Positions 1 to 6,570 of a stretch of 33,189 nucleotides of DNA are shown piece by piece. Every line of letters begins with the position of its first letter. Positions within the stretch are counted from its first letter, which is position 1. Made by a program: the position numbers and the translations under genes. Under the pieces are notes generated by a model that ran no database searches, was not told the DNA's origin, and saw nothing but the letters and a program-made list of their open reading frames with translations. The stretch lies in assembly GCA_017449025.1 (NCBI GenBank), contig JAFSKJ010000011.1, positions 1-33,189 of the forward strand. The letters are read 5' to 3'. Source of the DNA: Prevotella sp. GTDB lineage: Bacteria > Bacteroidota > Bacteroidia > Bacteroidales > Bacteroidaceae.

Positions 1-61
1 TGAAATAATCTATACAACTCTCCTCTGTAGGAAACCGATATTCAAATTGACTAAGCAGCAT
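1..61 (-). CDS. IS1595-like transposase, 5' end only (cut by window edge)
   Basis: Only the first 20 codons lie inside the window, read on the minus strand from an ATG at 61-59. The peptide contains FPTEESCIDYF, which resembles the N-terminus of IS1595-family transposases, where a short F-P-x-E-x-S-C helix precedes a zinc-ribbon. A good minus-strand promoter lies just upstream. The ATG at 68-66 runs into a stop after five codons, so 61 is the better start. The rest of the element is outside the window, so intactness cannot be judged. The family call rests on a very short match. Confidence 0.5.
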   Translation of the reverse strand, partial: MLLSQFEYRFPTEESCIDYF

Positions 62-78
62 AACTCATACTTCTTTCT

Positions 79-110
79 GCAAAGTTAGCTACTTTTATTG
101 AGGTATGCAA
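79..110 (-). promoter_or_regulatory. Bacteroidetes-type promoter for the left-edge transposase
   Basis: On the minus strand a TTG (110-108) is separated by 20 nt from TAACTTTGC (87-79). This matches the Bacteroidetes -33/-7 pattern (TTTG, 19-21 nt, TAnnTTTG). The start codon lies about 18 nt downstream. Confidence 0.6.
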
Positions 111-257
111 GCTTTTAGGAACTTATCACCACACGGAGAAATATAATAATGTATATGAGTAACATTTGTAAGACCGTGACCCTCCGAACACGGAAAATCA
201 AAGGCGGAGATTTGAGCGTCCCCGTCAAACGGGGAAGCGGCATAAGCCAAAGGGCAG

Positions 258-296
258 AAAAATCGCCCGGACTCTCTCACAAAAGAAAGTCCGGGC
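258..296 (-). terminator. Intrinsic terminator of the DUF6261-like gene
   Basis: GCCCGGACT (265-273) pairs perfectly with AGTCCGGGC (288-296). Read on the minus strand, the 9-bp stem is followed within two bases by five T's (262-258). It sits about 55 nt past the stop codon of the minus-strand gene ending at 351. Confidence 0.75.
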
Positions 297-350
297 TGGT
301 TTTCGACAATGTCGCGCGTTGGTTGGTCGTGTCCTTATGTTTGTCTAATT

Positions 351-1187
351 TTACTCCGGCGTGACGGGTGTCACCTCGCCGCCTTCATCGTCACCGCCTT
401 GGTCGTCTGGCTTCGGCGTCGGCGTCGGCGAATCACCGCCTTCCTGCTCCTCATCCTCAGACGACCCGCCGCTCATCGCGTGATTGCGGATATACTCGAT
501 GTTCTTGTTCAGCGCACGGATGAGTACGTTGAACCGCTCTGTGTCTGAATCCACCACGGCGTAGGAGTTCAGAATCAGAATCAGCGCACGGTACTCCTCG
601 TCCATGGCGGCCCGCGCCTGCTTCATGGCCTGCGCCTCGGGCGTTGCGGCGTTGCGCTCCGTCATCAGGCGGCGTATCTCGTCGGCAATCGCCTGCAAAC
701 GGGTCATCGGGCCGTTCAGCCCCAGCGCCTCGCCGCACATCCGCAAATGTGCGTTACCAGCCCACTCCTCGGTCATCTGTTGCACCTTCGACCATTCCGC
801 CAGCATGTTCTCCGTCGGGTCGAGCCTATACTTGCGCACGAACTCGTTGAACACCTGCGCCTTATGCATCCGCTCCTGGTCGTAGGCCATCCTCAGCGTC
901 GCCTCCAGCATGCCCTTCACACCGTATATCAGCTGGTCGCCCTCCGTGTCGAGCGCGGCGATGCCCGCCGTCTCCATCCGCTTCATCTGCAGCGCGTAGG
1001 CGTTGTTCAGCTCATTGTACGCCGCCGTGTAGCTTGTCAGCTGCCGACCCAGCTTTGCTGGCGCAGGATTATCCACGTCGAACTCATTGTTCATCTGGTC
1101 GAGCGTGAACTTCATCAGCCCCACATACACGGCGTTCTGCAGTCTGGCCACGCCCAGCTCGTCAACTAATACTGGTATCTGTTCCAT
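351..1187 (-). CDS. DUF6261-like protein with acidic, proline-rich tail
   Basis: A 278-residue, mostly helical protein with no signal peptide and no membrane segment, so probably cytoplasmic. Length and pattern (an N-terminal stretch rich in L, V, N and Y, then long amphipathic helices) resemble the DUF6261 family, common in Bacteroidales and of unknown function. The last 40 or so residues are low complexity, with runs of E, D, G and repeated TP/KP, and look disordered. The ATG at 1187 is preceded by an AAGGAAT stretch, acceptable for Bacteroidetes, which use weak Shine-Dalgarno signals. The gene stands alone between its own terminator and a leader carrying five and a half 41-bp repeats. The coding sequence is clearly more GC-rich than the AT-rich genes at 1848-4761. 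No function can be assigned. Confidence 0.7.
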   Translation of the reverse strand: MEQIPVLVDELGVARLQNAVYVGLMKFTLDQMNNEFDVDNPAPAKLGRQLTSYTAAYNELNNAYALQMKRMETAGIAALDTEGDQLIYGVKGMLEATLRMAYDQERMHKAQVFNEFVRKYRLDPTENMLAEWSKVQQMTEEWAGNAHLRMCGEALGLNGPMTRLQAIADEIRRLMTERNAATPEAQAMKQARAAMDEEYRALILILNSYAVVDSDTERFNVLIRALNKNIEYIRNHAMSGGSSEDEEQEGGDSPTPTPKPDDQGGDDEGGEVTPVTPE

Positions 1188-1239
1188 ATTCCTTAGTTTT
1201 TTAGTTTAACAATCCTCAAATGTTAAAATCCGAATGCCA

Positions 1240-1462
1240 TTGAGGCCCCTCAACGCCTTCTTTTCATCGTCAGGAAGCTTTTGATGCGCCTCAGCGCCTT
1301 CCTTTCTCCGTCGGCAACGATTTGCGCCTCCTCAATACATTCCTGCCGCCGTCAGCACCGTTTTGATGCCCATCAATCTCATCTTTTCGTCGTCGGCAGC
1401 GTCCTGAAGCCCCTCAATCTCTTCTTTTCTTTGTCAGGAACATCTTGATGTCCCTCACTCGG
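1240..1462 (-). repeat. 41-bp degenerate tandem repeat array in the DUF6261 leader
   Basis: Five full units start at 1240, 1281, 1322, 1363 and 1404, with a partial sixth at 1445. The period is exactly 41 bp. Units share a core like TTGATGCCCCTCAA and a second core like CGTCxGCA or CGTCAGGAA. In unit 1 (TTGAGG..CCTCAA) and unit 4 (TTGAT..ATCAA) the first core is a perfect inverted repeat with different bases, so the symmetry seems kept while the sequence drifts. Since 41 is not a multiple of three, the array is not a coding repeat. It lies between a candidate minus-strand promoter (1502-1474) and the start codon at 1187, so it is probably transcribed as leader RNA. Confidence 0.85.
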
Positions 1463-1473
1463 ATTCACAACCT

Positions 1474-1502
1474 CAAAATTACACAATTTTCCGCTGATAC
1501 AA
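1474..1502 (-). promoter_or_regulatory. Candidate promoter of the DUF6261-like gene
   Basis: On the minus strand TAATTTTG (1481-1474) fits the -7 element TAnnTTTG. A TTG (1502-1500) lies 18 nt upstream, slightly short of the usual 19-21 nt. Used as such, it gives a leader of about 280 nt that spans the 41-bp repeats. Confidence 0.45.
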
Positions 1503-1531
1503 TCATCCAAACCGAAAAATCTGCACAAAAT

Positions 1532-1550
1532 AATCACATTTTATGTGATT
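1532..1550. promoter_or_regulatory. 19-bp perfect palindrome between divergent promoters
   Basis: AATCACAT (1532-1539) and ATGTGATT (1543-1550) form a perfect inverted repeat around TTT. The site lies between the minus-strand promoter at 1502-1474 and the plus-strand -7 element at 1588-1596. That is where an operator for a dimeric regulator would act on both genes. The regulator is not identifiable from the sequence. Confidence 0.5.
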
Positions 1551-1587
1551 TTAGCATTTGATTAGGTCTAAATCGAACTTTTTTGTG

Positions 1588-1596
1588 TAATTTTGC
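1588..1596 (+). promoter_or_regulatory. -7 element (TAATTTTGC) of the rightward transcript
   Basis: TAATTTTGC matches the Bacteroidetes -7 consensus TAnnTTTGC. A TTG is present at 1558-1560, but 27 nt away, which is too far, so the -33 element is weak or absent. Transcription from here would run through the foldable region at 1600-1800 into the small membrane protein gene. Confidence 0.45.
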
Positions 1597-1599
1597 ACC

Positions 1600-1800
1600 G
1601 TGTTCTTCGGAACATCGACTTATTGAAACAACGAAGCGTTATGCTTTTCTTGTTATCGGAAACGTGAGAAACTTCCAAAGTCAGCAAGAGAGTGTGACGG
1701 TTCGCGCATATAGCGTGGACTGGTTACTACATCTGCTGACAAAGGTAATTCTCACGACCTCCGATTGAAGAAGTGGTATATCAGTGCCACGCTTCATAAC
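1600..1800 (+). ncRNA. Candidate structured leader RNA (possible pseudoknot)
   Basis: No convincing gene starts here before 1848; the only open frame (1583-1768) begins with a TTG inside the promoter. Several complementary segments are visible. TGTTC-TTCG-GAACA (1601-1614) is a tetraloop hairpin. CGTGAGAA (1663-1670) matches TTCTCACG (1749-1756) perfectly. AGCGTGG (1712-1718) matches CCACGCT (1787-1793) perfectly. GTGG (1773-1776) can also pair with CCAC (1787-1790) in a local hairpin with GAAG/CTTC below it. The second and third pairings interleave, which is the layout of a pseudoknot, and the third and fourth compete. It may be the 5' leader of the following operon or a separate RNA. Existence and function are inference from complementarity. 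Confidence 0.4.
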
Positions 1801-1847
1801 AAATAAAGGCTCTTGTGGCGGCTGGAGGGCAATGGAGATTAATATTC

Positions 1848-2063
1848 ATGGGTAAGTCTGTCAAAATTTTAGTGACCGTTGGGGTCGTGTTTTTTTTCTT
1901 CATCGTATATGGTGCTATTGTTGGTGCAATGAACGATGCTGGTCGTACACCTGGAATCTTAGGATTAATAGCCTTGGGTGCATTGATTGGCGCATTGAGG
2001 GCTATTTGGAAGAAACCTAAAAAGGAAGAGGAGAATAATAGCAATTCTATTCTACAGAAGTAG
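1848..2063 (+). CDS. Small two-helix membrane protein
   Basis: A 71-residue protein with two hydrophobic segments, about residues 4-24 and 37-52, followed by a strongly charged KKPKKEEE tail. The ATG at 1848 is preferred over the in-frame GTG/ATG-like codons further upstream because GGAGAT lies about 9 nt before it and translation then begins right at the first helix. The gene ends 11 nt before the J-domain gene, suggesting one transcript. No family is recognised. The short charged tail after the second helix suggests a cytoplasmic C-terminus. It may accompany the J-domain protein at the inner membrane, but this is inferred from position only. Confidence 0.6.
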   Translation: MGKSVKILVTVGVVFFFFIVYGAIVGAMNDAGRTPGILGLIALGALIGALRAIWKKPKKEEENNSNSILQK

Positions 2064-2074
2064 CATTCATTAAA

Positions 2075-3220
2075 ATGTTCAAAGACTATTATCAGATTTT
2101 AGGCATATCTCCTTCTGCATCAAAACAAGAAATCAGGCGTGCTTATAGGGATATGTCTCTGAAATGGCATCCCGACAGAAACCCTGATAAGGATGTTACA
2201 GAAATGATGCAAGATATCAATGAGGCCTATTCCATATTGTATGATGACATAAGTCGCTCAAGATATGACATAGAATATGAGGCTTTCACGCAACAGAAAG
2301 AAAGTTGCCAATCCAAGCAGTATGAGACGAAGGAAGAATCATGGAACTATGACTATGATGTTAAGGACGAGAATCTCAGAGAGGATATCAATGCCGCCAG
2401 AGCAAAGGCAAAAGATTTGGTAGATGAGTTCTTGAAGAATCTCAAAGAAACATCTAAGGTTGCTGCCAAAGGTGGATGGGATGGAGCTAAAGGATATGTA
2501 TATGCTGCTATTATTATGACAATTGCAGGCATATGCATTCGTGGTTGCATGGAGATACAAGAACAGAATTCATATTCTGATGACGACTGGCAAAGTAAAA
2601 CATCCATAGAGGAGACCGTAGCATTGTGTGAAGAATCCGTTTCTTCAGTTGATGCATTCCAAATACCTGAGACATGGACAAAATATTATGTTGCTCATAA
2701 GTCATTTTCTATATCTGTCCCTCCTACTGTGGAATTACGTCATGAATATGATAGGTATGTGAAGAGTCTACAGTCTATTAGATTATCTTGTAATACTGAT
2801 GACATCGTGTTCGAGCAGAAAGATTTATCGGTAAATTCATCCCAAGCATTATCACGTTATTGTCGTATCATGATACAATATCAGCAAGGTAATGAAGGGG
2901 ACTTCCCTTTAGCAAATGAAACTTTTCCATTAGACAATGATGCGAAAGCCGAATTGCATAATATTGTTGATAATGAATTGGGACTATACCAACTCATTGG
3001 AGAGCCAAGTTATCAGTGGATAAATATTAGGGATATCAGGGCTATTGAGACAACCTATCGTAGGACGGGTTCAAATCAGAACACGACCTCGTGCCGAATG
3101 TACCTCTTGTTCAATGATGACGAAATGGTGAAGATGATTGTTTCGTATCGTGAGCAAGAAAAAGATTTTTGGTTGCCAGACCTCACCAATGTAATCAAAA
3201 CATTTGAATGGAAAGAATAG
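2075..3220 (+). CDS. Membrane-anchored J-domain (DnaJ-like) protein
   Basis: A 381-residue protein. Residues 3-68 form a J-domain with the invariant HPD (32-34) in KWHPDRNPD, the motif that stimulates DnaK ATPase. There is no G/F region, no zinc-finger and no DnaJ C-terminal substrate domain, so it is a class III J-protein. A charged linker leads to one membrane helix at about 141-158. About 220 residues then follow that would be extracytoplasmic if the J-domain is inside; this part begins with a stretch (YYVAHKSFSISVPPTV) like that in the next gene's lipoprotein, reminiscent of PsbP/DUF1795-type folds. The neighbours are a small membrane protein upstream and a lipoprotein 25 nt downstream. 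The DNA is distinctly AT-rich compared with the fructan locus, consistent with acquisition by transfer. The J-domain is certain; the outer-domain family is a guess. Confidence 0.8.
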   Translation: MFKDYYQILGISPSASKQEIRRAYRDMSLKWHPDRNPDKDVTEMMQDINEAYSILYDDISRSRYDIEYEAFTQQKESCQSKQYETKEESWNYDYDVKDENLREDINAARAKAKDLVDEFLKNLKETSKVAAKGGWDGAKGYVYAAIIMTIAGICIRGCMEIQEQNSYSDDDWQSKTSIEETVALCEESVSSVDAFQIPETWTKYYVAHKSFSISVPPTVELRHEYDRYVKSLQSIRLSCNTDDIVFEQKDLSVNSSQALSRYCRIMIQYQQGNEGDFPLANETFPLDNDAKAELHNIVDNELGLYQLIGEPSYQWINIRDIRAIETTYRRTGSNQNTTSCRMYLLFNDDEMVKMIVSYREQEKDFWLPDLTNVIKTFEWKE

Positions 3221-3245
3221 TAAAAGAACAATAAAAGCACAATTT

Positions 3246-4172
3246 ATGAAAAAAGAATCATTATCTACCCTTATCTTTTTGGCATTTGGATTGATGTCAT
3301 GCCAGCAAGGCAGAAATAATAAAGTACAATACAAAGAATACACGAGTCCAGATAACACCTATGTCGTATCTGTGCCGGAAAAAGTACCACAAACTCAATA
3401 TTGTATTGGAAACTATATGAGTTTTGCTGATAAAGACGAAGGTATTATTATCAGTATCCAATTTACTTCATCGAACTATTTGAGTGATGAGGTTACGAAA
3501 ATAAGTAATGAAAAGTATTCTTATTCACAAATAGAGACATCTGACACTTCAGCCTTGTATCAATTTTCACAAGGAATGATTACTGCATATAAGTATTTTC
3601 TCATCAAAAGATGTCCAGATGCGAACTACTTGATTAGTGTTAGTTTGTTGAAAGGTAGCAAGATGGGGGTTAAAGAGATGGGGAGTAAAATATATGCTTC
3701 ATTAAAGCCGTGTAGAGCGAAAGAAACCGAAAATAAAGAGCAAAAAACTTTGTTGAAAGCAGACAAGGTTTATTCCACAAGCTACTATTCCATCAAATAT
3801 CCTAAAGAGTGGAAGATTGTTGAGAATATAAACGAAATGACAGATGCATATATTGGTTCTCAACTAGAAGATTTTGGGTTTACAATTGTCCGATTTGAAA
3901 CAGACTATTCAATCTCAGAAGCTCACACAGAAGGTAATGAGAATGTAATACAGGCTGGTTTTAGAATTCTCAATGATAAGCAAATAACTCTTGCGGGGGT
4001 CAAATGCTATAAAACTCTCCAAGTTGCAACGGTTCAGGGTAAGGAAATCAATCATCTGACATACCTATTCAAAAAGGGGGATATGCTATATAGCATAAAA
4101 TTTGGCAACTTATCAAATAATGAACGAGAAACTCTTGCTGATGAAATAATAGCCTCTTTCCGATTTAAATAG
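3246..4172 (+). CDS. Lipoprotein with PsbP/DUF1795-like repeats
   Basis: A 308-residue protein. The ATG at 3246 is chosen because it starts a standard lipoprotein signal (MKKES..., hydrophobic core, LMSC with the lipidated Cys at residue 19). An earlier in-frame ATG at 3204 would overlap the upstream gene and bury the signal. The mature protein seems to have two related halves, each opening with a short strand pattern (YTSPDNTYVVSVP; YYSIKYPKEWKIV) like the start of PsbP-like or DUF1795 domains and closing with a helix plus a strand such as ASFRFK. The J-domain protein just upstream has a similar outer domain, so the two may share a partner or substrate at the envelope. The gene is AT-rich like its neighbours. 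Function unknown. Confidence 0.65.
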   Translation: MKKESLSTLIFLAFGLMSCQQGRNNKVQYKEYTSPDNTYVVSVPEKVPQTQYCIGNYMSFADKDEGIIISIQFTSSNYLSDEVTKISNEKYSYSQIETSDTSALYQFSQGMITAYKYFLIKRCPDANYLISVSLLKGSKMGVKEMGSKIYASLKPCRAKETENKEQKTLLKADKVYSTSYYSIKYPKEWKIVENINEMTDAYIGSQLEDFGFTIVRFETDYSISEAHTEGNENVIQAGFRILNDKQITLAGVKCYKTLQVATVQGKEINHLTYLFKKGDMLYSIKFGNLSNNERETLADEIIASFRFK

Positions 4173-4260
4173 TATGAGAATTCAAGCATATGGATAATGT
4201 AGATATTTCAGGTCAGACTATCGAATACAGATTCTCGCAACAATTATCTGTACCATAGTT

Positions 4261-4761
4261 GTGTCAATCATTATATGGCGATTAGGATATAAGCATAAAA
4301 AAGATTCAAATCCGTTAGGATGTTTGTTTGGAATGGTTATGCTTGGTGCCTTTTTCTTCCCTATCATAAAGGGTTGTTCTGAAAAGGAAACGGTAAAGAT
4401 TATAATGGTAGAGGAGAATGGAATGCATCACACAATTATAGTAAAAGATGTTTTTCATCCGAAAAATGGCAACGACATCTATGCTAACGATAAAGAAGCC
4501 AATGGAAAGACCATCTTATACAACAACTCTGAATATGACATGATCCTTTATTCTGTGTCTTATTATAGTCATCCACAGCAAGAACGTAAAAGCGATTATT
4601 ACAGTTTTGGAAAGATTGTCAAATCTGGTGAATACATATTGATTCATGAATTTGATAAACCTGATTATTGGTTTGAATCTGCACCATATTCTGTTACAGT
4701 ACGTTCACGACATGGTAGTAGCTCTGGTACATCAAAAAAATATAATAAACTTTGTTCATAG
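4261..4761 (+). CDS. Hypothetical membrane protein, start uncertain
   Basis: Read from GTG 4261 it is 166 residues, with one clear hydrophobic segment (GCLFGMVMLGAFFFPIIKGC, about residues 20-40). The frame stays open back to 4198, and the extra residues form another strong membrane helix (ILATIICTIVVSIIIW). No ATG, GTG or TTG fits that longer form. Short ATG frames at 4174 and 4190 begin in other phases and stop early. Either the true start is an unusual codon or a small indel has separated it from its ATG. The remaining part is a polar domain of about 120 residues, rich in Tyr, Ser and Lys, with no family recognised. It is the last gene of the AT-rich cluster and is followed by terminators. 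Confidence 0.45.
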   Translation: MSIIIWRLGYKHKKDSNPLGCLFGMVMLGAFFFPIIKGCSEKETVKIIMVEENGMHHTIIVKDVFHPKNGNDIYANDKEANGKTILYNNSEYDMILYSVSYYSHPQQERKSDYYSFGKIVKSGEYILIHEFDKPDYWFESAPYSVTVRSRHGSSSGTSKKYNKLCS

Positions 4762-5013
4762 TTTAGAGAATCAAGGCTTCATTGTGGAGCAGAGTGGCGT
4801 GATTCGCTATAAATAGAGATAGTCAAATGCTGTAACAATGCCGCTCATTTGTGGGTAGCTTTTTCATTTTTACCTTAGGCTTATGCCGCTTCCCAATTAA
4901 CAGGAACGCTCAAATATCCCAGGTCAGCTGCTTGATGTCGCTCTTGTGTATTCCTGTCAGACAATAGAATCATGGGAATAGGTTCTCGCTACTCTCTGAC
5001 AACAAAACCTTTT
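4762..5013. other. Intergenic stretch without a gene
   Basis: About 250 bases between the end of the AT-rich cluster and the first strong terminator hairpin. No open frame with coding character and no promoter motif of the TAnnTTTG type was seen on either strand. Confidence 0.5.
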
Positions 5014-5059
5014 GGAGGCCGACGCTGAATCGCTAGCGTCGGCCTCCCGAATCTTTTTT
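5014..5059 (+). terminator. Strong intrinsic terminator (13-bp perfect stem)
   Basis: GGAGGCCGACGCT (5014-5026) and AGCGTCGGCCTCC (5035-5047) pair perfectly around an 8-nt loop, with six T's at 5054-5059. On the other strand four T's flank the stem's far side region, so it may act both ways, but it is stronger for rightward transcripts. Confidence 0.8.
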
Positions 5060-5082
5060 CCGTCTTTATATTCCTCAGACAC

Positions 5083-5126
5083 AAACTTGCCTGGCCTCGA
5101 TGGGAGAGGACAGGCAAGTTTTCCGT
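5083..5126 (+). terminator. Second terminator hairpin, 11-bp stem
   Basis: AAACTTGCCTG (5083-5093) pairs with CAGGCAAGTTT (5111-5121), followed by a T-rich tail. It lies between the previous terminator and the 3' end of the minus-strand gene at 5154. It may mainly stop transcription from the right: on that strand the stem is followed by a shorter T-rich GTTTGTGT. The two adjacent hairpins insulate convergent genes. Confidence 0.65.
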
Positions 5127-5153
5127 TTTTCCCGTTAGTGTTTCCTAATTATA

Positions 5154-5561
5154 TTATAGGGCTTCGATTTCCCAGGTGTTTAGGCCAGTAATCTCCGCGA
5201 TGTCCTCGATGGCAATACCCTTAGCCTTCATGCGGGAGGCCATTCCCTTGCGCTTTCCTCTCCTGAATGCACTTTGAATGACGGCGTTGTAATCCCACCA
5301 AATGTGCTGCCTCCTCTCAAAGTCTTTCAAGTCTTCGTCTGAATCAAGCGCGAATTTTTCGGATGGCAGGAAGTGGTACTCTCTTTCGCTGTAAGTGATG
5401 AGGAACGAAGGTCTTGTGGCATCCTTTTCATAGAATATCGGGCCGAAATAGCTGATGCCGACGTATGTACCCAAGTACATTGCATCGGCCAAATCTTCGC
5501 CATAGACTTTTTGGGCAAACTCCAAGGCTCCTTTCTCGGTCTGCTTGATTTCCTCTGTCAT
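5154..5561 (-). CDS. Hypothetical companion of the PDDEXK_2 transposase
   Basis: A 135-residue soluble protein starting 6 nt after the stop of the upstream minus-strand gene, so almost certainly co-transcribed with it. The last 35 residues (RGKRKGMASRMKAKG... then IAEITGL and IEAL) closely resemble the C-terminal tail of the neighbouring transposase and of many PDDEXK_2 proteins. That tail is a short basic helix followed by a small helix-turn-helix-like motif. The first 100 residues match nothing I recognise and lack a PD-(D/E)xK core. It may be a fusion remnant that captured a transposase tail, or a small accessory or antitoxin-like protein. Its exact role is unknown. Confidence 0.6.
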   Translation of the reverse strand: MTEEIKQTEKGALEFAQKVYGEDLADAMYLGTYVGISYFGPIFYEKDATRPSFLITYSEREYHFLPSEKFALDSDEDLKDFERRQHIWWDYNAVIQSAFRRGKRKGMASRMKAKGIAIEDIAEITGLNTWEIEAL

Positions 5562-5567
5562 GATGGG

Positions 5568-6452
5568 CTATAGTTTTTCGATTTCCTCGGCAGTGAGGCC
5601 GGTGTACTTCTCAATCAGTTCCACCGCCATGCCGTCAGCCTTCATGTTGAGGGCAATTTCACGCTTTTTTTCCTCCCGGCCTTCTTCCTTTCCTCTACGC
5701 TCTGCTGAATTGACAACATTGTTCATATCCCTATAATGTTTTAAACTTTCTTCGTAGATTCTTGCCTCGTCTGCATCGAAGCGGGCTATTTCGGCCAGAT
5801 CGAACACGCGCTGGAAGATGCGCTCCTGCAAGGCGGAGGGGCGTTCGAACAATCGCGAGAGGTTCTTCAGCACGAAGAGCCACTTGTCGTACATGGAAAC
5901 GAGTTCGTCCTCGGTCTTGTTGAACTTCGGCATTTCCAGATAGACGTAGGTCAGTTTGTCGTAGAAGACGTGCTTGTCCTTCGTGTCCATCAGCTTCACC
6001 TCGTGGTGGAAGCAGTCATCGTCGTACTCGTTGCCTGGGAAGACGAAGTTCAAGATGCCTATGGTATAGACATTGTTCAAACGGAAGTCCCAATCATCGC
6101 CGACCTTGCCCTGCTCAATAATTGGGAAGGCAGAATAGAACACGGAACGGTCTTTGAAGAAGTCCTGGCTGGCCTTTTGCATCTCGACTATGAAGCGCTC
6201 GCCGTTCGCCCCCTCGCAATAGACATCGAAAATGGCGCGGCGCTCGCCGTAGGATTCCAATTTCTCCGTGGGCAGGTATCTCAGGTTTTTCACTACTTGC
6301 TTCGGTTCGCCGGGCGACTGCTGGGCAGAGTGGTCGAACAGGGCGTTAAGCAGGCTGATAAGCAAGTCCTTGTTCAGCTCCGTGCCGAAAAGCTTCTTGA
6401 ATCCGAAATCGGTGTAGGGATTCACGTATTTCTGGTGTTTATGTTCTTCCAT
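5568..6452 (-). CDS. Rpn/PDDEXK_2-family transposase-like nuclease
   Basis: A 294-residue protein of the PD-(D/E)xK nuclease transposase family (Rpn-like, PDDEXK_2). The N-terminus has the family signature (YVNPYTDFGFKKLFG, residues 9-23). The nuclease core is visible as D76 in FDVYC and the E-x-Q pair E90/Q92 in FIVEMQ, the variant of ExK typical of this family. The C-terminus has the usual basic stretch and small helix-turn-helix-like tail (IEKYTGLTAEEIEKL). The ATG at 6452 is preferred to one at 6482, since the extra ten residues are not family-like and the 6452 start sits about 27 nt from a -7 element. Related proteins promote RecA-independent recombination. No terminal repeats are evident, so it need not be mobile itself. 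It looks full-length. Confidence 0.85.
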   Translation of the reverse strand: MEEHKHQKYVNPYTDFGFKKLFGTELNKDLLISLLNALFDHSAQQSPGEPKQVVKNLRYLPTEKLESYGERRAIFDVYCEGANGERFIVEMQKASQDFFKDRSVFYSAFPIIEQGKVGDDWDFRLNNVYTIGILNFVFPGNEYDDDCFHHEVKLMDTKDKHVFYDKLTYVYLEMPKFNKTEDELVSMYDKWLFVLKNLSRLFERPSALQERIFQRVFDLAEIARFDADEARIYEESLKHYRDMNNVVNSAERRGKEEGREEKKREIALNMKADGMAVELIEKYTGLTAEEIEKL

Positions 6453-6478
6453 AATTGTTTTGTATTTGAAATGATGGC

Positions 6479-6500
6479 GCAAAGTTACGAATAATTTTGC
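6479..6500. promoter_or_regulatory. Back-to-back -7 elements (divergent promoters)
   Basis: On the minus strand TAACTTTGC (6487-6479) faces the transposase gene. On the plus strand TAATTTTGC (6492-6500) faces the gene starting near 6571. Both fit TAnnTTTGC. A TTTG at 6465-6468 is 23 nt from the plus element, longer than usual; no good -33 is seen for the minus element. Confidence 0.45.
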
Positions 6501-6570
6501 ACATTATCGTAGAATCATCTGTTTTTTCTATATTTTTTATGATTTGTGACTTGCGTTCTGAGGTCGAGCG

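Noticed and set aside
149-548. Two short plus-strand frames
   Set aside because: They overlap the terminator and the antisense of the DUF6261-like gene's acidic tail, giving Arg-rich low-complexity products.
1240-1462. CRISPR array
   Set aside because: Units abut each other with a 41-bp period and drift over their whole length; there are no identical repeats with unique spacers and no cas genes.
1583-1768. Small protein of 61 residues
   Set aside because: It would begin at a TTG inside the -7 element, lacks a ribosome site, and the region has the complementary segments of a structured RNA.
5970-6494. Plus-strand frame of 174 codons
   Set aside because: Antisense to the PDDEXK_2 gene, whose nuclease motifs are clear.
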